Source: G963691835 sp963691835 (GTDB lineage: Bacteria; Pseudomonadota; Alphaproteobacteria; Thalassobaculales; Thalassobaculaceae). From it: a DNA stretch of 64,000 nucleotides. Below, piece by piece: positions 54,150 through 62,703 of the stretch. The notes beneath the pieces are model-generated. The model had not been told where the DNA came from. It searched no databases and saw only the letters and a program-made list of their open reading frames with translations. Location of the stretch: positions 2,418,001-2,482,000 of the forward strand of contig OY829383.1 in NCBI GenBank assembly GCA_963691835.1, read 5' to 3'. Numbering within the stretch: position 1 is the stretch's first letter; the number at the start of each line of letters is the position of its first letter. Both the position numbers and the translations under genes were made by a program.

Positions 54150-55118
54150 ATGAAAGACCCCTATACTGTTCTGGGCGTTGACCGGACTGCGTCTCAGGAT
54201 GAGATCAAGTCCGCGTACCGCAAGCTCGCCAAAGAGCTCCACCCGGATCTCAATCCGGGCGAGCCGATCATTGAGCAGAAGTTCAAGGACGTAAGCGCGG
54301 CCTACGACATCCTGTCCTCCCCCGACAAACGGGCGAAATTCGACCGCGGGGAAATGGATGCTGGCGGGGGCCGCAAGAGCGGCTTCTGGCGATGGAATGC
54401 GGGCCGTCAGCGGTCCACCAAGACGCCGTTCGGCTTCGATACCCGGTTTGACGAGGATGAGGATCCGTTCGCGGACATCTTCCGGGCGGCGACCCGTGAC
54501 GCGCGCGCCAGCCGCCGCACACCCCCCAATCAGGAGGGTGCCGCCGGCGGCGGCAAGTCGGACAAGGACTCAACGAAACGGCCCCAGGATGTGAGCTACA
54601 AGCTCAAGGTCCCGTTCATCGAAGCAACGGCCGGTCTGAAAAAGCGGGTCACTTTGTCGGACGGCCGGACGATCGAGCTTCAGTTCCCTCCAGGAACCGA
54701 GACTGGACAGACGCTGCGTCTCAAAGGCCAAGGAAGGCTTGGTCCCGACGGCAAGACCAATGGCGACGCGTATGTCGAGATCACCGTCATGGAGCATGAG
54801 TACTTCATGCGCGACGGGCGGGATGTCTATGTCGAGATCCCGGTGACGCTGGATGAGGCGGTGCTTGGCGGCACGATCACCGTGCCGACCGTCCACGGCA
54901 ATGTCTCCCTTAAGATTCCGCGTAACTCGAACTCCGGCACGCGGCTCCGCCTTAAGGGCAAAGGCGTGCCCGCGACCAAAGGGCAGCCGGAAGGGGATCA
55001 ATACGTCACCCTGAAGATCATGCTGCCGGAAGGGGACGATCCGGAACTCAACAAGTTCCTGGAGGAGTGGCGTGAGACCCGAGGCTACAACCCCCGCCAC
55101 CGCATGAAGTTCGTCTGA
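54150..55118 (+). CDS. J-domain co-chaperone with DnaJ C-terminal domain (CbpA/DjlA-type class B)
   Basis: A 322-residue Hsp40. The J domain (residues 1-70) has the HPD motif in KELHPDLNP and ends YDILSSPDKRAKFDRGE. A Gly/Arg-rich linker follows, then the two beta-sandwich C-terminal domains (FIEATAGLKKRVTL...) with VPTVHGNVSLKIP. There is no zinc-finger Cys cluster, so it is class B like CbpA rather than DnaJ. It would deliver substrates to DnaK. Confidence 0.92.
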   Translation: MKDPYTVLGVDRTASQDEIKSAYRKLAKELHPDLNPGEPIIEQKFKDVSAAYDILSSPDKRAKFDRGEMDAGGGRKSGFWRWNAGRQRSTKTPFGFDTRFDEDEDPFADIFRAATRDARASRRTPPNQEGAAGGGKSDKDSTKRPQDVSYKLKVPFIEATAGLKKRVTLSDGRTIELQFPPGTETGQTLRLKGQGRLGPDGKTNGDAYVEITVMEHEYFMRDGRDVYVEIPVTLDEAVLGGTITVPTVHGNVSLKIPRNSNSGTRLRLKGKGVPATKGQPEGDQYVTLKIMLPEGDDPELNKFLEEWRETRGYNPRHRMKFV

Positions 55119-55174
55119 CCGGGCGGCGGCCAGGCGCGCGGTTTTTGCCGTCGGTTCTGTGCCTTCTGGCGATA

Positions 55175-56515
55175 TCAGCCCGTGCTGGCTGATCTGTCCG
55201 TCTGTGAGAGCGGGACCACGTCACCCTGGCGGCTTGCCTGCTCGACCAGGTCCAGAAGGCTGATGCCGAGGGCCGCGCGCTCCGCCTTGTCGAGGGCTTC
55301 CATAGCCTGGCTGCGCGGGGTGACTGCGGGATCCTCGTCGCCCACCGCGGCCAACTCCAGATCCCGGTAGAGATCCCAGGCCGTCACGCGGCGCAGGTCC
55401 CTTGAGAGGACAAGGGCGTGATCTTCCGTCGCCCCGATGTAGCGCCCCGCCCGCAGCTTCTCCACAACAAGATCGACGACCTCCCCTGGCCCAAGCTCCC
55501 CGAGGGTCGACGGCTCCGTTTCCGACCCGTCGGCGGAGGCTTTCTGGAGATGGCGCAGGATTGCGACCGCTGTGTCGAACTGCATTCCGGGCGTCCGGGT
55601 CACCAGCAGCAGGCCTGGGTTCCGCTCCTGCCACCAGTCTTGAAAGGAGGCCGCAAACACAGCGCCCAGCAACACGATCGTCCAGGAAACATAGAGCCAG
55701 ATCAGGAAGATCGGCACCGTCGCCATCGCGCCGTAGATCGTCTGGTAGGTGTGGAAGTTCCCGAGATACAGGGAGAAGCCCCATTTCAGGGTCTCAAACC
55801 CGACCCCGCTGATCACCCCGCCGATCGCCGCATCCTTGATCCGGACGGAGCGCGCGGGCACCACGACGAAGAGCGCGGTGAAGGCGATGGTCTGCAGAAC
55901 GGCGGCGATCAGCCGGTCGAGAACCGTTGTCCTTTGATGGACGCCGGTTTCCGCCACCAGACCCGAGGCGTCCACATATTCCCTGGCGATCGTGAAAGCA
56001 TCCGACGTCACGGACATGCTGACGCCGATCAGAAGCGGGCCGAGGGTCAGCACACTCCAAAAAATCAGCACGCGCATGAGAATCGGACGCTGCCGCTCCA
56101 CCCGCCAGATGGTGTTCAGCGTCGCCTCGATGGTCGACAGCAACAGCACCGCCGAGACCGCCAGTGCCACGATGCCGATGGCGCTCAAGTTCTCCACATT
56201 GCCGAGAAAGCTGTTGAGGTAGGCACGGACCTGGTCCCCCACCTCCGGCACCAGGTGGTCGAAGATCGCCCCTTCCAGCTCGGACCGGATCTCCACAAAC
56301 GCCGGAAACGCAGCAAAAATCGCGAACGCGATCGCCATCATCGGCACCAGCGCCAACAGGGTCGTGTAGGTGAGTGCCGCCGCCGCCTGCATCCCCCGGT
56401 CGCGGTAGAACCGCATCACCGCGAAGCCGACATACAGCGCGATCTCCCCCGCGATCCGCCCCGACCGCGACTCCCGCCACCGCGCCAACCGTGTTTGTGA
56501 CGTGTCCGTGCTCAT
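55175..56515 (-). CDS. YihY/BrkB family inner-membrane protein
   Basis: A 446-residue membrane protein with about six hydrophobic segments in the first 300 residues. The family pattern is seen in MQAAAALTYTTLLALVPMMAIAF (in part), TLNTIWRVERQRP, YLGNFHTYQTIYGAMATVPIFLIW (in part) and LGAVFAAS. The hydrophilic C-terminal 150 residues resemble a winged-helix tail found in part of the family. The family was once called RNase BN in error; function is unclear. Confidence 0.9.
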   Translation of the reverse strand: MSTDTSQTRLARWRESRSGRIAGEIALYVGFAVMRFYRDRGMQAAAALTYTTLLALVPMMAIAFAIFAAFPAFVEIRSELEGAIFDHLVPEVGDQVRAYLNSFLGNVENLSAIGIVALAVSAVLLLSTIEATLNTIWRVERQRPILMRVLIFWSVLTLGPLLIGVSMSVTSDAFTIAREYVDASGLVAETGVHQRTTVLDRLIAAVLQTIAFTALFVVVPARSVRIKDAAIGGVISGVGFETLKWGFSLYLGNFHTYQTIYGAMATVPIFLIWLYVSWTIVLLGAVFAASFQDWWQERNPGLLLVTRTPGMQFDTAVAILRHLQKASADGSETEPSTLGELGPGEVVDLVVEKLRAGRYIGATEDHALVLSRDLRRVTAWDLYRDLELAAVGDEDPAVTPRSQAMEALDKAERAALGISLLDLVEQASRQGDVVPLSQTDRSASTG

Positions 56516-56716
56516 GGGGTGGGAGTATACACGATGTGGGATGCGGTTGTGATTGCGCTGCGGTAGGCGGTTGTCCCGTTCCTGCTACTTCCTACCACCC
56601 TACCCCTTCCGTTTGCCCGCCTATGGCTTTGGTGTAGGATGCGCCACCCCGGCTCCGGGGGGTCTGTGCAGGGTCTTCCGTGCGGGCGGCAACACAAGAA
56701 AGAGACGAGGATCCTG

Positions 56717-57529
56717 ATGACAGGTCCCGCGCCGATCATGGCCGGAAAGAAGGGGCTGATCATGGGCGTCGCCAATGAGCGCTCGATCGCCTGGGGAATT
56801 GCCAAGGCTGCGGCCGATCACGGCGCGTCGCTGGCCTTCACGTACCAGGGGGACGCGCTGAAGAAGCGGGTCGAGCCCCTGGCGGAGAGTGTGGGCTCCA
56901 ACCTTCTGATGCCCTGCGATGTGACGGAGGACGCCAGCATCGACGCGGCGTTCGATTCGCTGAAAGAGAGCTGGGGCGAGATCGATTTTGTGGTCCATGC
57001 GATCGCCTATTCCGACAAAGAGGAGTTGAAGGGTCAGTACGTCAACACGACCCGGGACAACTTCCTCCGCACCCTGGATATCTCCTGCTACTCGTTCACG
57101 GCGGTTGCCCGGCGCGCGGCGGCAATGATGCCGAACGGTGGCAGCTTGTTGACGCTGACCTATTACGGGGCGGAGCGCGTGATGCCCCACTACAACGTCA
57201 TGGGCGTGGCGAAGGCGGCACTGGAAGCGAGCGTGCGCTACCTCGCGGTCGATCTCGGCGGCGACAACATCCGTGTCAACGGATTGTCGGCGGGGCCGAT
57301 GAAGACCCTCGCCGCCTCCGGTATCGGCGATTTCCGCTATATCCTGAAGTGGAACCAGTACAACTCGCCGCTGAAGCGCAACGTGACTCTGGAAGATGTG
57401 GGCGGCTCCGCGCTCTACCTGTTGAGCGATCTTTCGACCGGCGTGTCGGGGGAGGTTCACCATGTGGATTGCGGCTACAACATCGTCGGCATGAAGTCCG
57501 TCGACGCGCCCGATATCTCGGTGGTCTGA
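56717..57529 (+). CDS. fabI: Enoyl-ACP reductase (NADH)
   Basis: A 270-residue short-chain dehydrogenase of fatty acid elongation. The dinucleotide motif is GVANERSIAWGIAKA, the catalytic Tyr-Tyr-Lys pattern is YYGAERVMPHYNVMGVAKAAL (in part), and LSAGPMKTLAASGI is diagnostic for FabI. GGATCC-rich leader lacks a perfect ribosome site; the ATG at 56717 is the best start, 56738 an alternative. It heads a run with aroC and sppA. Confidence 0.95.
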   Translation: MTGPAPIMAGKKGLIMGVANERSIAWGIAKAAADHGASLAFTYQGDALKKRVEPLAESVGSNLLMPCDVTEDASIDAAFDSLKESWGEIDFVVHAIAYSDKEELKGQYVNTTRDNFLRTLDISCYSFTAVARRAAAMMPNGGSLLTLTYYGAERVMPHYNVMGVAKAALEASVRYLAVDLGGDNIRVNGLSAGPMKTLAASGIGDFRYILKWNQYNSPLKRNVTLEDVGGSALYLLSDLSTGVSGEVHHVDCGYNIVGMKSVDAPDISVV

Positions 57530-57546
57530 GGGGTCGAAAACCGGCC

Positions 57547-58641
57547 ATGGCCAGTAACAGCTTCGGTGAGGCGTTCCGCGTCACCACGTGGGGAGAGAGT
57601 CACGGCCCGGCGATCGGGTGCGTGATCGACGGCGCGCCGCCGCTCATCCCGATCTCGGAATCGGACATTCAATACGATCTCGACCGCCGGAAACCGGGCC
57701 AATCCCGGTTCACGACCCAGCGGCGGGAGGCGGATGAGGTGCGCATTCTCTCCGGCGTGTTCGAGGGGCAGACGACCGGCACGCCGATCGGGCTCGTCAT
57801 CGAGAACACGGATCAGCGCTCCAAGGACTACGGCGAGATCAAGGACCGGTTCCGCCCCGGCCACGCGGATTTCACCTACGACGCCAAGTACGGCATCCGG
57901 GACTACCGGGGCGGCGGGCGGTCTTCGGCGCGGGAAACGGCGATGCGGGTGGCTGCGGGTGCGGTCGCGCGCAAGATTCTGACCGCACGTCTCGGAAATG
58001 CCTCGGTGGTTCGGGCGGCCTTGGTTCAGGTCGGCCCCCTCAAGATCAACCGCGACAACTGGGATTGGGAGGAGGTGGAGAAGAACCCCTTCTTCTCGCC
58101 CGATGCGGAGGCAGCGGCCCGCTGGTCCGACTATCTCGACGATGTGCGCAAGCGCGGCTCCTCTGCCGGTGCGGTGGTCGAGGTCGTGGCGGATGGCGTT
58201 CCCGCCGGATTGGGGGAGCCCATTTACGGCAAACTCGATTCCGATCTCGCGTCCGCGATGATGAGCATCAACGCGGTCAAGGGGGTGGAGATCGGCGACG
58301 GCTTTGATCTCGCCGCCCAACCCGGAGAAGAGGCGGCGGACGAGATGCGGATGGAGGGTGGTCGCCCGGTCTTCCTGTCGAACCGGGCGGGCGGCGTGCT
58401 CGGCGGAATCTCGACGGGTCAGCCGGTTGTCGCCCGGTTCGCGGTGAAGCCGACCAGTTCGATTCTTACCCCACGCCAGTCAATTGACCGTTTCGGCGCT
58501 GAGGTCGATGTGGTGACCAAAGGCCGCCACGACCCTTGTGTTGGCATCCGCGCGGTCCCAGTTGGTGAAGCGATGATGGCCTGTGTCCTGGCGGATCATG
58601 TGATGCGCCATGCGGCCCAATGTGGCGGCTCTGGATCGTAA
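57547..58641 (+). CDS. aroC: Chorismate synthase
   Basis: A 364-residue FMN-dependent enzyme for the last step of the shikimate pathway. It shows the TWGESHGPAIGCVIDGAPP opening, the RGGGRSSARETAMRVAAGA signature (in part), GKLDSDLASAMMSINAVKGVEIGDGF (in part) and the C-terminal KGRHDPCVGIRAVPV. It begins 17 bases after fabI. Length is typical. Confidence 0.97.
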   Translation: MASNSFGEAFRVTTWGESHGPAIGCVIDGAPPLIPISESDIQYDLDRRKPGQSRFTTQRREADEVRILSGVFEGQTTGTPIGLVIENTDQRSKDYGEIKDRFRPGHADFTYDAKYGIRDYRGGGRSSARETAMRVAAGAVARKILTARLGNASVVRAALVQVGPLKINRDNWDWEEVEKNPFFSPDAEAAARWSDYLDDVRKRGSSAGAVVEVVADGVPAGLGEPIYGKLDSDLASAMMSINAVKGVEIGDGFDLAAQPGEEAADEMRMEGGRPVFLSNRAGGVLGGISTGQPVVARFAVKPTSSILTPRQSIDRFGAEVDVVTKGRHDPCVGIRAVPVGEAMMACVLADHVMRHAAQCGGSGS

Positions 58642-58668
58642 GGCCGCTTACCCACGCCTGGAGAAGGC

Positions 58669-60447
58669 ATGTTTCGCTGGATCGTTACGCTGTTTGCCAC
58701 CCTGGGCGTGCTCTTCGTCCTGGTGATCGTCGCTTTATCGGTGATGGTGGCCTCGTTGAGCGAGCTTGTTCCCCATCAGGAAGAGGCGGGTGACCTTCCG
58801 GACCGCATCGTGCTTGAGGTCAATCTGGTTGGACCGCTGGCCGAGACCGCGAGCGGAGATCCTTTCGCCGCCATCCTGGACGGGGGCGGGGCTGCCACGG
58901 TGCTGGACCTCGTGAACGCTATCGCCCGGGCGGAGCGGGATGAGCGGGTCGTCGGCTTGTTCATGGATCTGTCGGAGGCGGATCTGGACATCGCCGAGGC
59001 GCAGGAGCTTTGGTCGGCGATCTCCCGGTTCCGGGCGTCGGGCCGGAAAACCACCGCGTTCGCTGACACGTTCGAGCCCGTGGGCGCGCTCTCCACGGGA
59101 TACTACCTCGCCACCGCGTTCGAGACTGTATTGGTTCAGCCTTCGGGGCTGGTGGAATTGGGCGGTGTGCATATGAGCATACCGCTCGCCCGCCGAATTC
59201 TGGATGAGTACGGCATCCAACCCGACTTCGATGCCCGTCACGAGTACAAGGGTGTCGCCGCCACCTTGACCGAGAGCACCCTGCCGGAGCCGATCCGGCA
59301 GAACTATACGGACCTCGTGGAGTCGCTGTTTGACCGGGTGGCCCGGGATATCGCCGGCGCCCGAAGCCTTGGGGCCGCGTCGATCAAGGCGTTCGCAGAT
59401 GCGGGTCCGATGATTGCCGCGGAGGCGCGGGTCAATGGTTTGGTGGACGACCTGACCTATCGCGACAGCGCCCTCGCCGCGGCGGAGGATCAAGCCCAGG
59501 GCGAAGCGATCACGATCGGGGACTACCTCTATACCGAGCCTGAGGCTTACGAAACGGACTCACCGATTGTGGCCGTCGTCTCGGTCTCCGGCCAGATCGT
59601 GCGGGGCGGCGCCGATTTTCTCGACCCGGACTCCGCCTCAACCGGTTTGTTGCGGGCGGCCCTGACCGAGGCGCGGGAAGATCCCGACGTGGCTGCAGTG
59701 ATCCTGCGGATCGATAGCCCCGGAGGCAGCTATGTGGCGTCGGACTCCATCCTGAGAGAGGTGGATCTGACCCGTGACAGCGGCCGGCCGGTGATCGTGT
59801 CCATGGCGGATGTCGCTGCCTCCGGCGGCTACTTCGTCGCCCTTGGCGGAGATCATGTGCTCGCCCATCCGGGCACCGTCACAGGCTCCATTGGCGTCGT
59901 GTCCGGAAAGGTCGTCATCGGCGACGCCCTCGACCGGCTGGGCATTGGCCGGGCCCACGTGGGCACCGGTGACGGGCCGCCAATGTTCTCTCCGTGGGAG
60001 CCGTTCACAGCCCAGCAGTCCGCCCGCCTGAGCCGTATTCTTGATGCGATCTACGCGGACTTTACCGACAAGGTGGGCGATCGCCGCCGTCTTTCCCGTG
60101 AGGCGCTGGACCAGATTGCCCGGGGGCGTGTTTGGAGCGGCGAGGACGCGCGCCGATTGGGGCTTGTCGACTCCCTCGGTGGATACACGGAAGCGACGGC
60201 GCTCGCCCGTGATGCGGCTGGTATCGACGCTGGCCAGACCGTTCGTCTCGTCGTCTATCCCCGCCCGGAAGACCCCGTCGACTTCCTCTGGCGATTGCTG
60301 GAAGAGGGGGACCTTAACGATTTCGTAAGGGCAAGCGGTGAAATCTACCGGATGATTACCTATACTAAAGGGTGGATGGAGTTGGTCGCGCCGCGCTTGG
60401 GTGAACGAGGAATCCGGGCAGAAGCGGACGCGTTGGAGGCACGGTGA
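58669..60447 (+). CDS. sppA: Signal peptide peptidase SppA, long (67-kDa) type
   Basis: A 592-residue membrane-anchored serine protease. One N-terminal membrane helix (residues about 3-25) is followed by a tandem S49 repeat. The catalytic Ser is in MADVAASGGYFVALG in the C-terminal half; the general-base Lys is in the N-terminal half near HEYKGVAATLTE. It digests cleaved signal peptides. Twenty-seven bases after aroC. Many alphaproteobacteria have only the short form, so the long form is mildly notable. Confidence 0.9.
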   Translation: MFRWIVTLFATLGVLFVLVIVALSVMVASLSELVPHQEEAGDLPDRIVLEVNLVGPLAETASGDPFAAILDGGGAATVLDLVNAIARAERDERVVGLFMDLSEADLDIAEAQELWSAISRFRASGRKTTAFADTFEPVGALSTGYYLATAFETVLVQPSGLVELGGVHMSIPLARRILDEYGIQPDFDARHEYKGVAATLTESTLPEPIRQNYTDLVESLFDRVARDIAGARSLGAASIKAFADAGPMIAAEARVNGLVDDLTYRDSALAAAEDQAQGEAITIGDYLYTEPEAYETDSPIVAVVSVSGQIVRGGADFLDPDSASTGLLRAALTEAREDPDVAAVILRIDSPGGSYVASDSILREVDLTRDSGRPVIVSMADVAASGGYFVALGGDHVLAHPGTVTGSIGVVSGKVVIGDALDRLGIGRAHVGTGDGPPMFSPWEPFTAQQSARLSRILDAIYADFTDKVGDRRRLSREALDQIARGRVWSGEDARRLGLVDSLGGYTEATALARDAAGIDAGQTVRLVVYPRPEDPVDFLWRLLEEGDLNDFVRASGEIYRMITYTKGWMELVAPRLGERGIRAEADALEAR

Positions 60448-60953
60448 TGATGAGACGGCTGACGATGACGGGGCGCGTTTTCGGATTGGCTTTGGTTCTG
60501 GCGTTCGGTGTGACGCTGTTCGGACCGGACTTGGCGCGCGCCGCGGACGCGACCCAGAGGGAAGCGGACGCCGCTGAGACCAAGCGGAACCAGAAGGCGC
60601 GGGAACAGCAGAAGAAGCACAACGAGTTCAACAAGGAACAGCTCTTCCGCCACCGCATCGGCAAGGACGTGATGGCACTCGGCCCCTACACGATCTCGCT
60701 CTACGTCAAAGGTCAGTTGGTCGAGGGTAAGGTCAACGCGGCGATCCAGGCGGTCGACCAGAACGCCCGCGTCGAGATCCAGAGTGCAAAGTGGACCGTG
60801 AACGGGATCGTCTATCCGCTTGCTGTCCGCTTGTTCGAGGATGGACGCCCGACGACCGAAGATCTCTTGATCTTCAAGGCGGATGTCCGGGCCATGCTGG
60901 ATCAGCGCTTCCCGGAGATGGTCGAAGACTTCTTCATCGTGTCGCTGATCTGA
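60444..60953 (+). CDS. Small exported protein, unknown
   Basis: A 169-residue protein with a signal peptide (GLALVLAFGVTLFGPDLARA, cleavage near residue 34), a charged coiled-coil region (AETKRNQKAREQQKKHNEF) and a mixed alpha/beta C-terminal domain with a conserved-looking AKWTVNGIVYPLAVRLFEDG (in part). Its ATG overlaps the sppA stop by four bases, so it is co-translated. It may be an accessory of SppA or the envelope; no family is recognised. Confidence 0.75.
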   Translation: MMMRRLTMTGRVFGLALVLAFGVTLFGPDLARAADATQREADAAETKRNQKAREQQKKHNEFNKEQLFRHRIGKDVMALGPYTISLYVKGQLVEGKVNAAIQAVDQNARVEIQSAKWTVNGIVYPLAVRLFEDGRPTTEDLLIFKADVRAMLDQRFPEMVEDFFIVSLI

Positions 60954-61905
60954 GTGGCGACTGCGTAAGCGCAACGATATCGCAGAACGGGGAATGCTTG
61001 GCGACGATCTGATCGCTAGCGCGCGCGAGAATGTCTGCCTGCGCCACCATGAATCCCTGTTTCTGGGCAAGCTTGACGATCTCGATGACGTATTCGGTGT
61101 CTGACGCCAATTCCCCTTCTTCCAGGAACACACGCGCCAACGTCGCCCCGAACTCCGTTAACCGATAGCTTTGCAAGGTGAATTCCTTGCCCGGATCGGC
61201 GTGCGTTACCCGGATGACCTTGTCGATGTAAAGCAGGTTGGTCGAGAACCGGTCGGACACCTGGCTGCGGAAAATCTTGCTGAGGTCACGGTTTGTGCGA
61301 AGGAGACCGTACTCCTCCAGAAGCAGCAGAACGTCGCTGGTCAAGCCACGCTCATTGAAAAACGTGTCTGGAAGCCTCACCACGAAATTGCTGATCGCGA
61401 ACCCGGCGAACAGCCGCATCCAATCCAGAACGTCCGGCGACAATCCGGGAAGGCGGTGAAGGACGATTTGCGGGATCGAGCCGGGCCGCTCCACTTCCAT
61501 GGCCAGCATGCGGCACCAGATGGCCTGCCGCTCCGGGTCTTGACTGTCCGCGGCGGCGGCAAAGAAACGGGGCGCCCAATCCGGGTCCATCGGCCCGGGA
61601 TCGACCTCCTTCGGGAGAATGCTGAGTGTCCGGTACAGGATCGTGTCGATCACGGCCTGACGGCGTAGCGTTTCGTGATCGATCCGGGCGGCGGCGCGCT
61701 TTGTCAGGGCCTTGTCGCTGTCTGGCGGTGGCAGACGGTCGCCGAGGCCCTTGGTCAGCCATTCCCGCTGGGTGGACCCAAGCGCTGCGGCGACAATCTC
61801 CCCAAGTCGCGCGACCGGTTTTACCGGTGTCACAACCGTCTCAGCCTCGGCGGCGTCCGTTTCCGGGTCCGCGTCCGGGATGTCGTCGATGTCGTCGTCG
61901 GCCAT
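60934..61905 (-). CDS. DUF2806-like protein
   Basis: A 323-residue soluble protein. The N-terminal 30 residues are very acidic (DDDIDDIPDADPETDAAE). The middle, QAIWCRMLAMEVERPGSIPQ then LDWMRLFAGF, and the C-terminal VITRTHADP-like and ARVFLEEGELA stretches fit the DUF2806 pattern. It overlaps the exported-protein gene at the stops by about 20 bases in convergent orientation. The ATG at 61905 is preferred to 61926. Function is unknown. Confidence 0.65.
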   Translation of the reverse strand: MADDDIDDIPDADPETDAAEAETVVTPVKPVARLGEIVAAALGSTQREWLTKGLGDRLPPPDSDKALTKRAAARIDHETLRRQAVIDTILYRTLSILPKEVDPGPMDPDWAPRFFAAAADSQDPERQAIWCRMLAMEVERPGSIPQIVLHRLPGLSPDVLDWMRLFAGFAISNFVVRLPDTFFNERGLTSDVLLLLEEYGLLRTNRDLSKIFRSQVSDRFSTNLLYIDKVIRVTHADPGKEFTLQSYRLTEFGATLARVFLEEGELASDTEYVIEIVKLAQKQGFMVAQADILARASDQIVAKHSPFCDIVALTQSPLRSATR

Positions 61906-61938
61906 GAATCGCCTGTTCCGTCGCACAGTCGAGCCGCC

Positions 61939-62679
61939 TCACAATACGCATGTTGCGGCCAATAGAAACTCCTTGTTGCCGTTCGAGCCCAAAATCGGCG
62001 ACGGCGTGACCCCATCGACACGCCACCTGTCCAGCCCGCCGACCCAGGCTTCAATCTCGTGCACAACCCGGTCGTGGACAGCCGGATCCTGAATGATCCC
62101 GCCTTTTCCGATATGCTCGCGGCCTGCTTCGAATTGAGGTTTCACGAGCGTGACCAGTCTGCCGCCCGGTGCCGCCATATCGAGGGCAGATGGGAGCGCC
62201 AAACGGAGCGAAATGAAACTCACATCGGAGACGATCAACGCCGGACGTTCAGGAATGAGGTCGGCTACGAGATCCCGGGCATTCAGGCCGTCCATCACCA
62301 CGACACGCGGGTCGTCGCGAAGCCTCGGTACAAGCTGATCTCGGCCCACATCCACGGCATAGACCCGCGCGGCACCAGCGGACAGCAATACATCCGTGAA
62401 CCCGCCGGTCGAGGCTCCGACATCCAGGCAGACGCGGCCTGCCGGGTCGATATCAAAGTGCTGAAGTGCCGCTGCGAGCTTCAGTCCGCCGCGCGATGCC
62501 CACGGATGGTCCAACCCTTCGAACTGGAAATCGGTCTGTTCGTCGAGCTTCTGGCTGGGCTTTAACAGCACCTCGCCGTTCAAGCGCACCTTCGATGCCC
62601 GAATCACCGCTTGAGCGCGCGACCGGCTGTCGACCAAACCGCGATCGACGAGGAGCTGATCCAACCGCTTCTTCGCCAA
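61939..62679 (-). CDS. tlyA: TlyA family rRNA 2'-O-methyltransferase/hemolysin A
   Basis: A 246-residue rRNA cytidine methyltransferase. An S4 RNA-binding domain comes first (KRLDQLLVDRGLVDSRSRAQ, in part). It is followed by the SAM motif LDVGASTGGFTDVLL and the catalytic-region residues in VVVMDGLNARDLV and SDVSFISLRLALP. Known relatives modify 16S and 23S rRNA. It sits next to dxs, about 25 bases past that stop, a common alphaproteobacterial arrangement. Confidence 0.92.
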   Translation of the reverse strand: MAKKRLDQLLVDRGLVDSRSRAQAVIRASKVRLNGEVLLKPSQKLDEQTDFQFEGLDHPWASRGGLKLAAALQHFDIDPAGRVCLDVGASTGGFTDVLLSAGAARVYAVDVGRDQLVPRLRDDPRVVVMDGLNARDLVADLIPERPALIVSDVSFISLRLALPSALDMAAPGGRLVTLVKPQFEAGREHIGKGGIIQDPAVHDRVVHEIEAWVGGLDRWRVDGVTPSPILGSNGNKEFLLAATCVL

Positions 62680-62703
62680 TCCACCATGTCCCGGTTGAGA
62701 GGC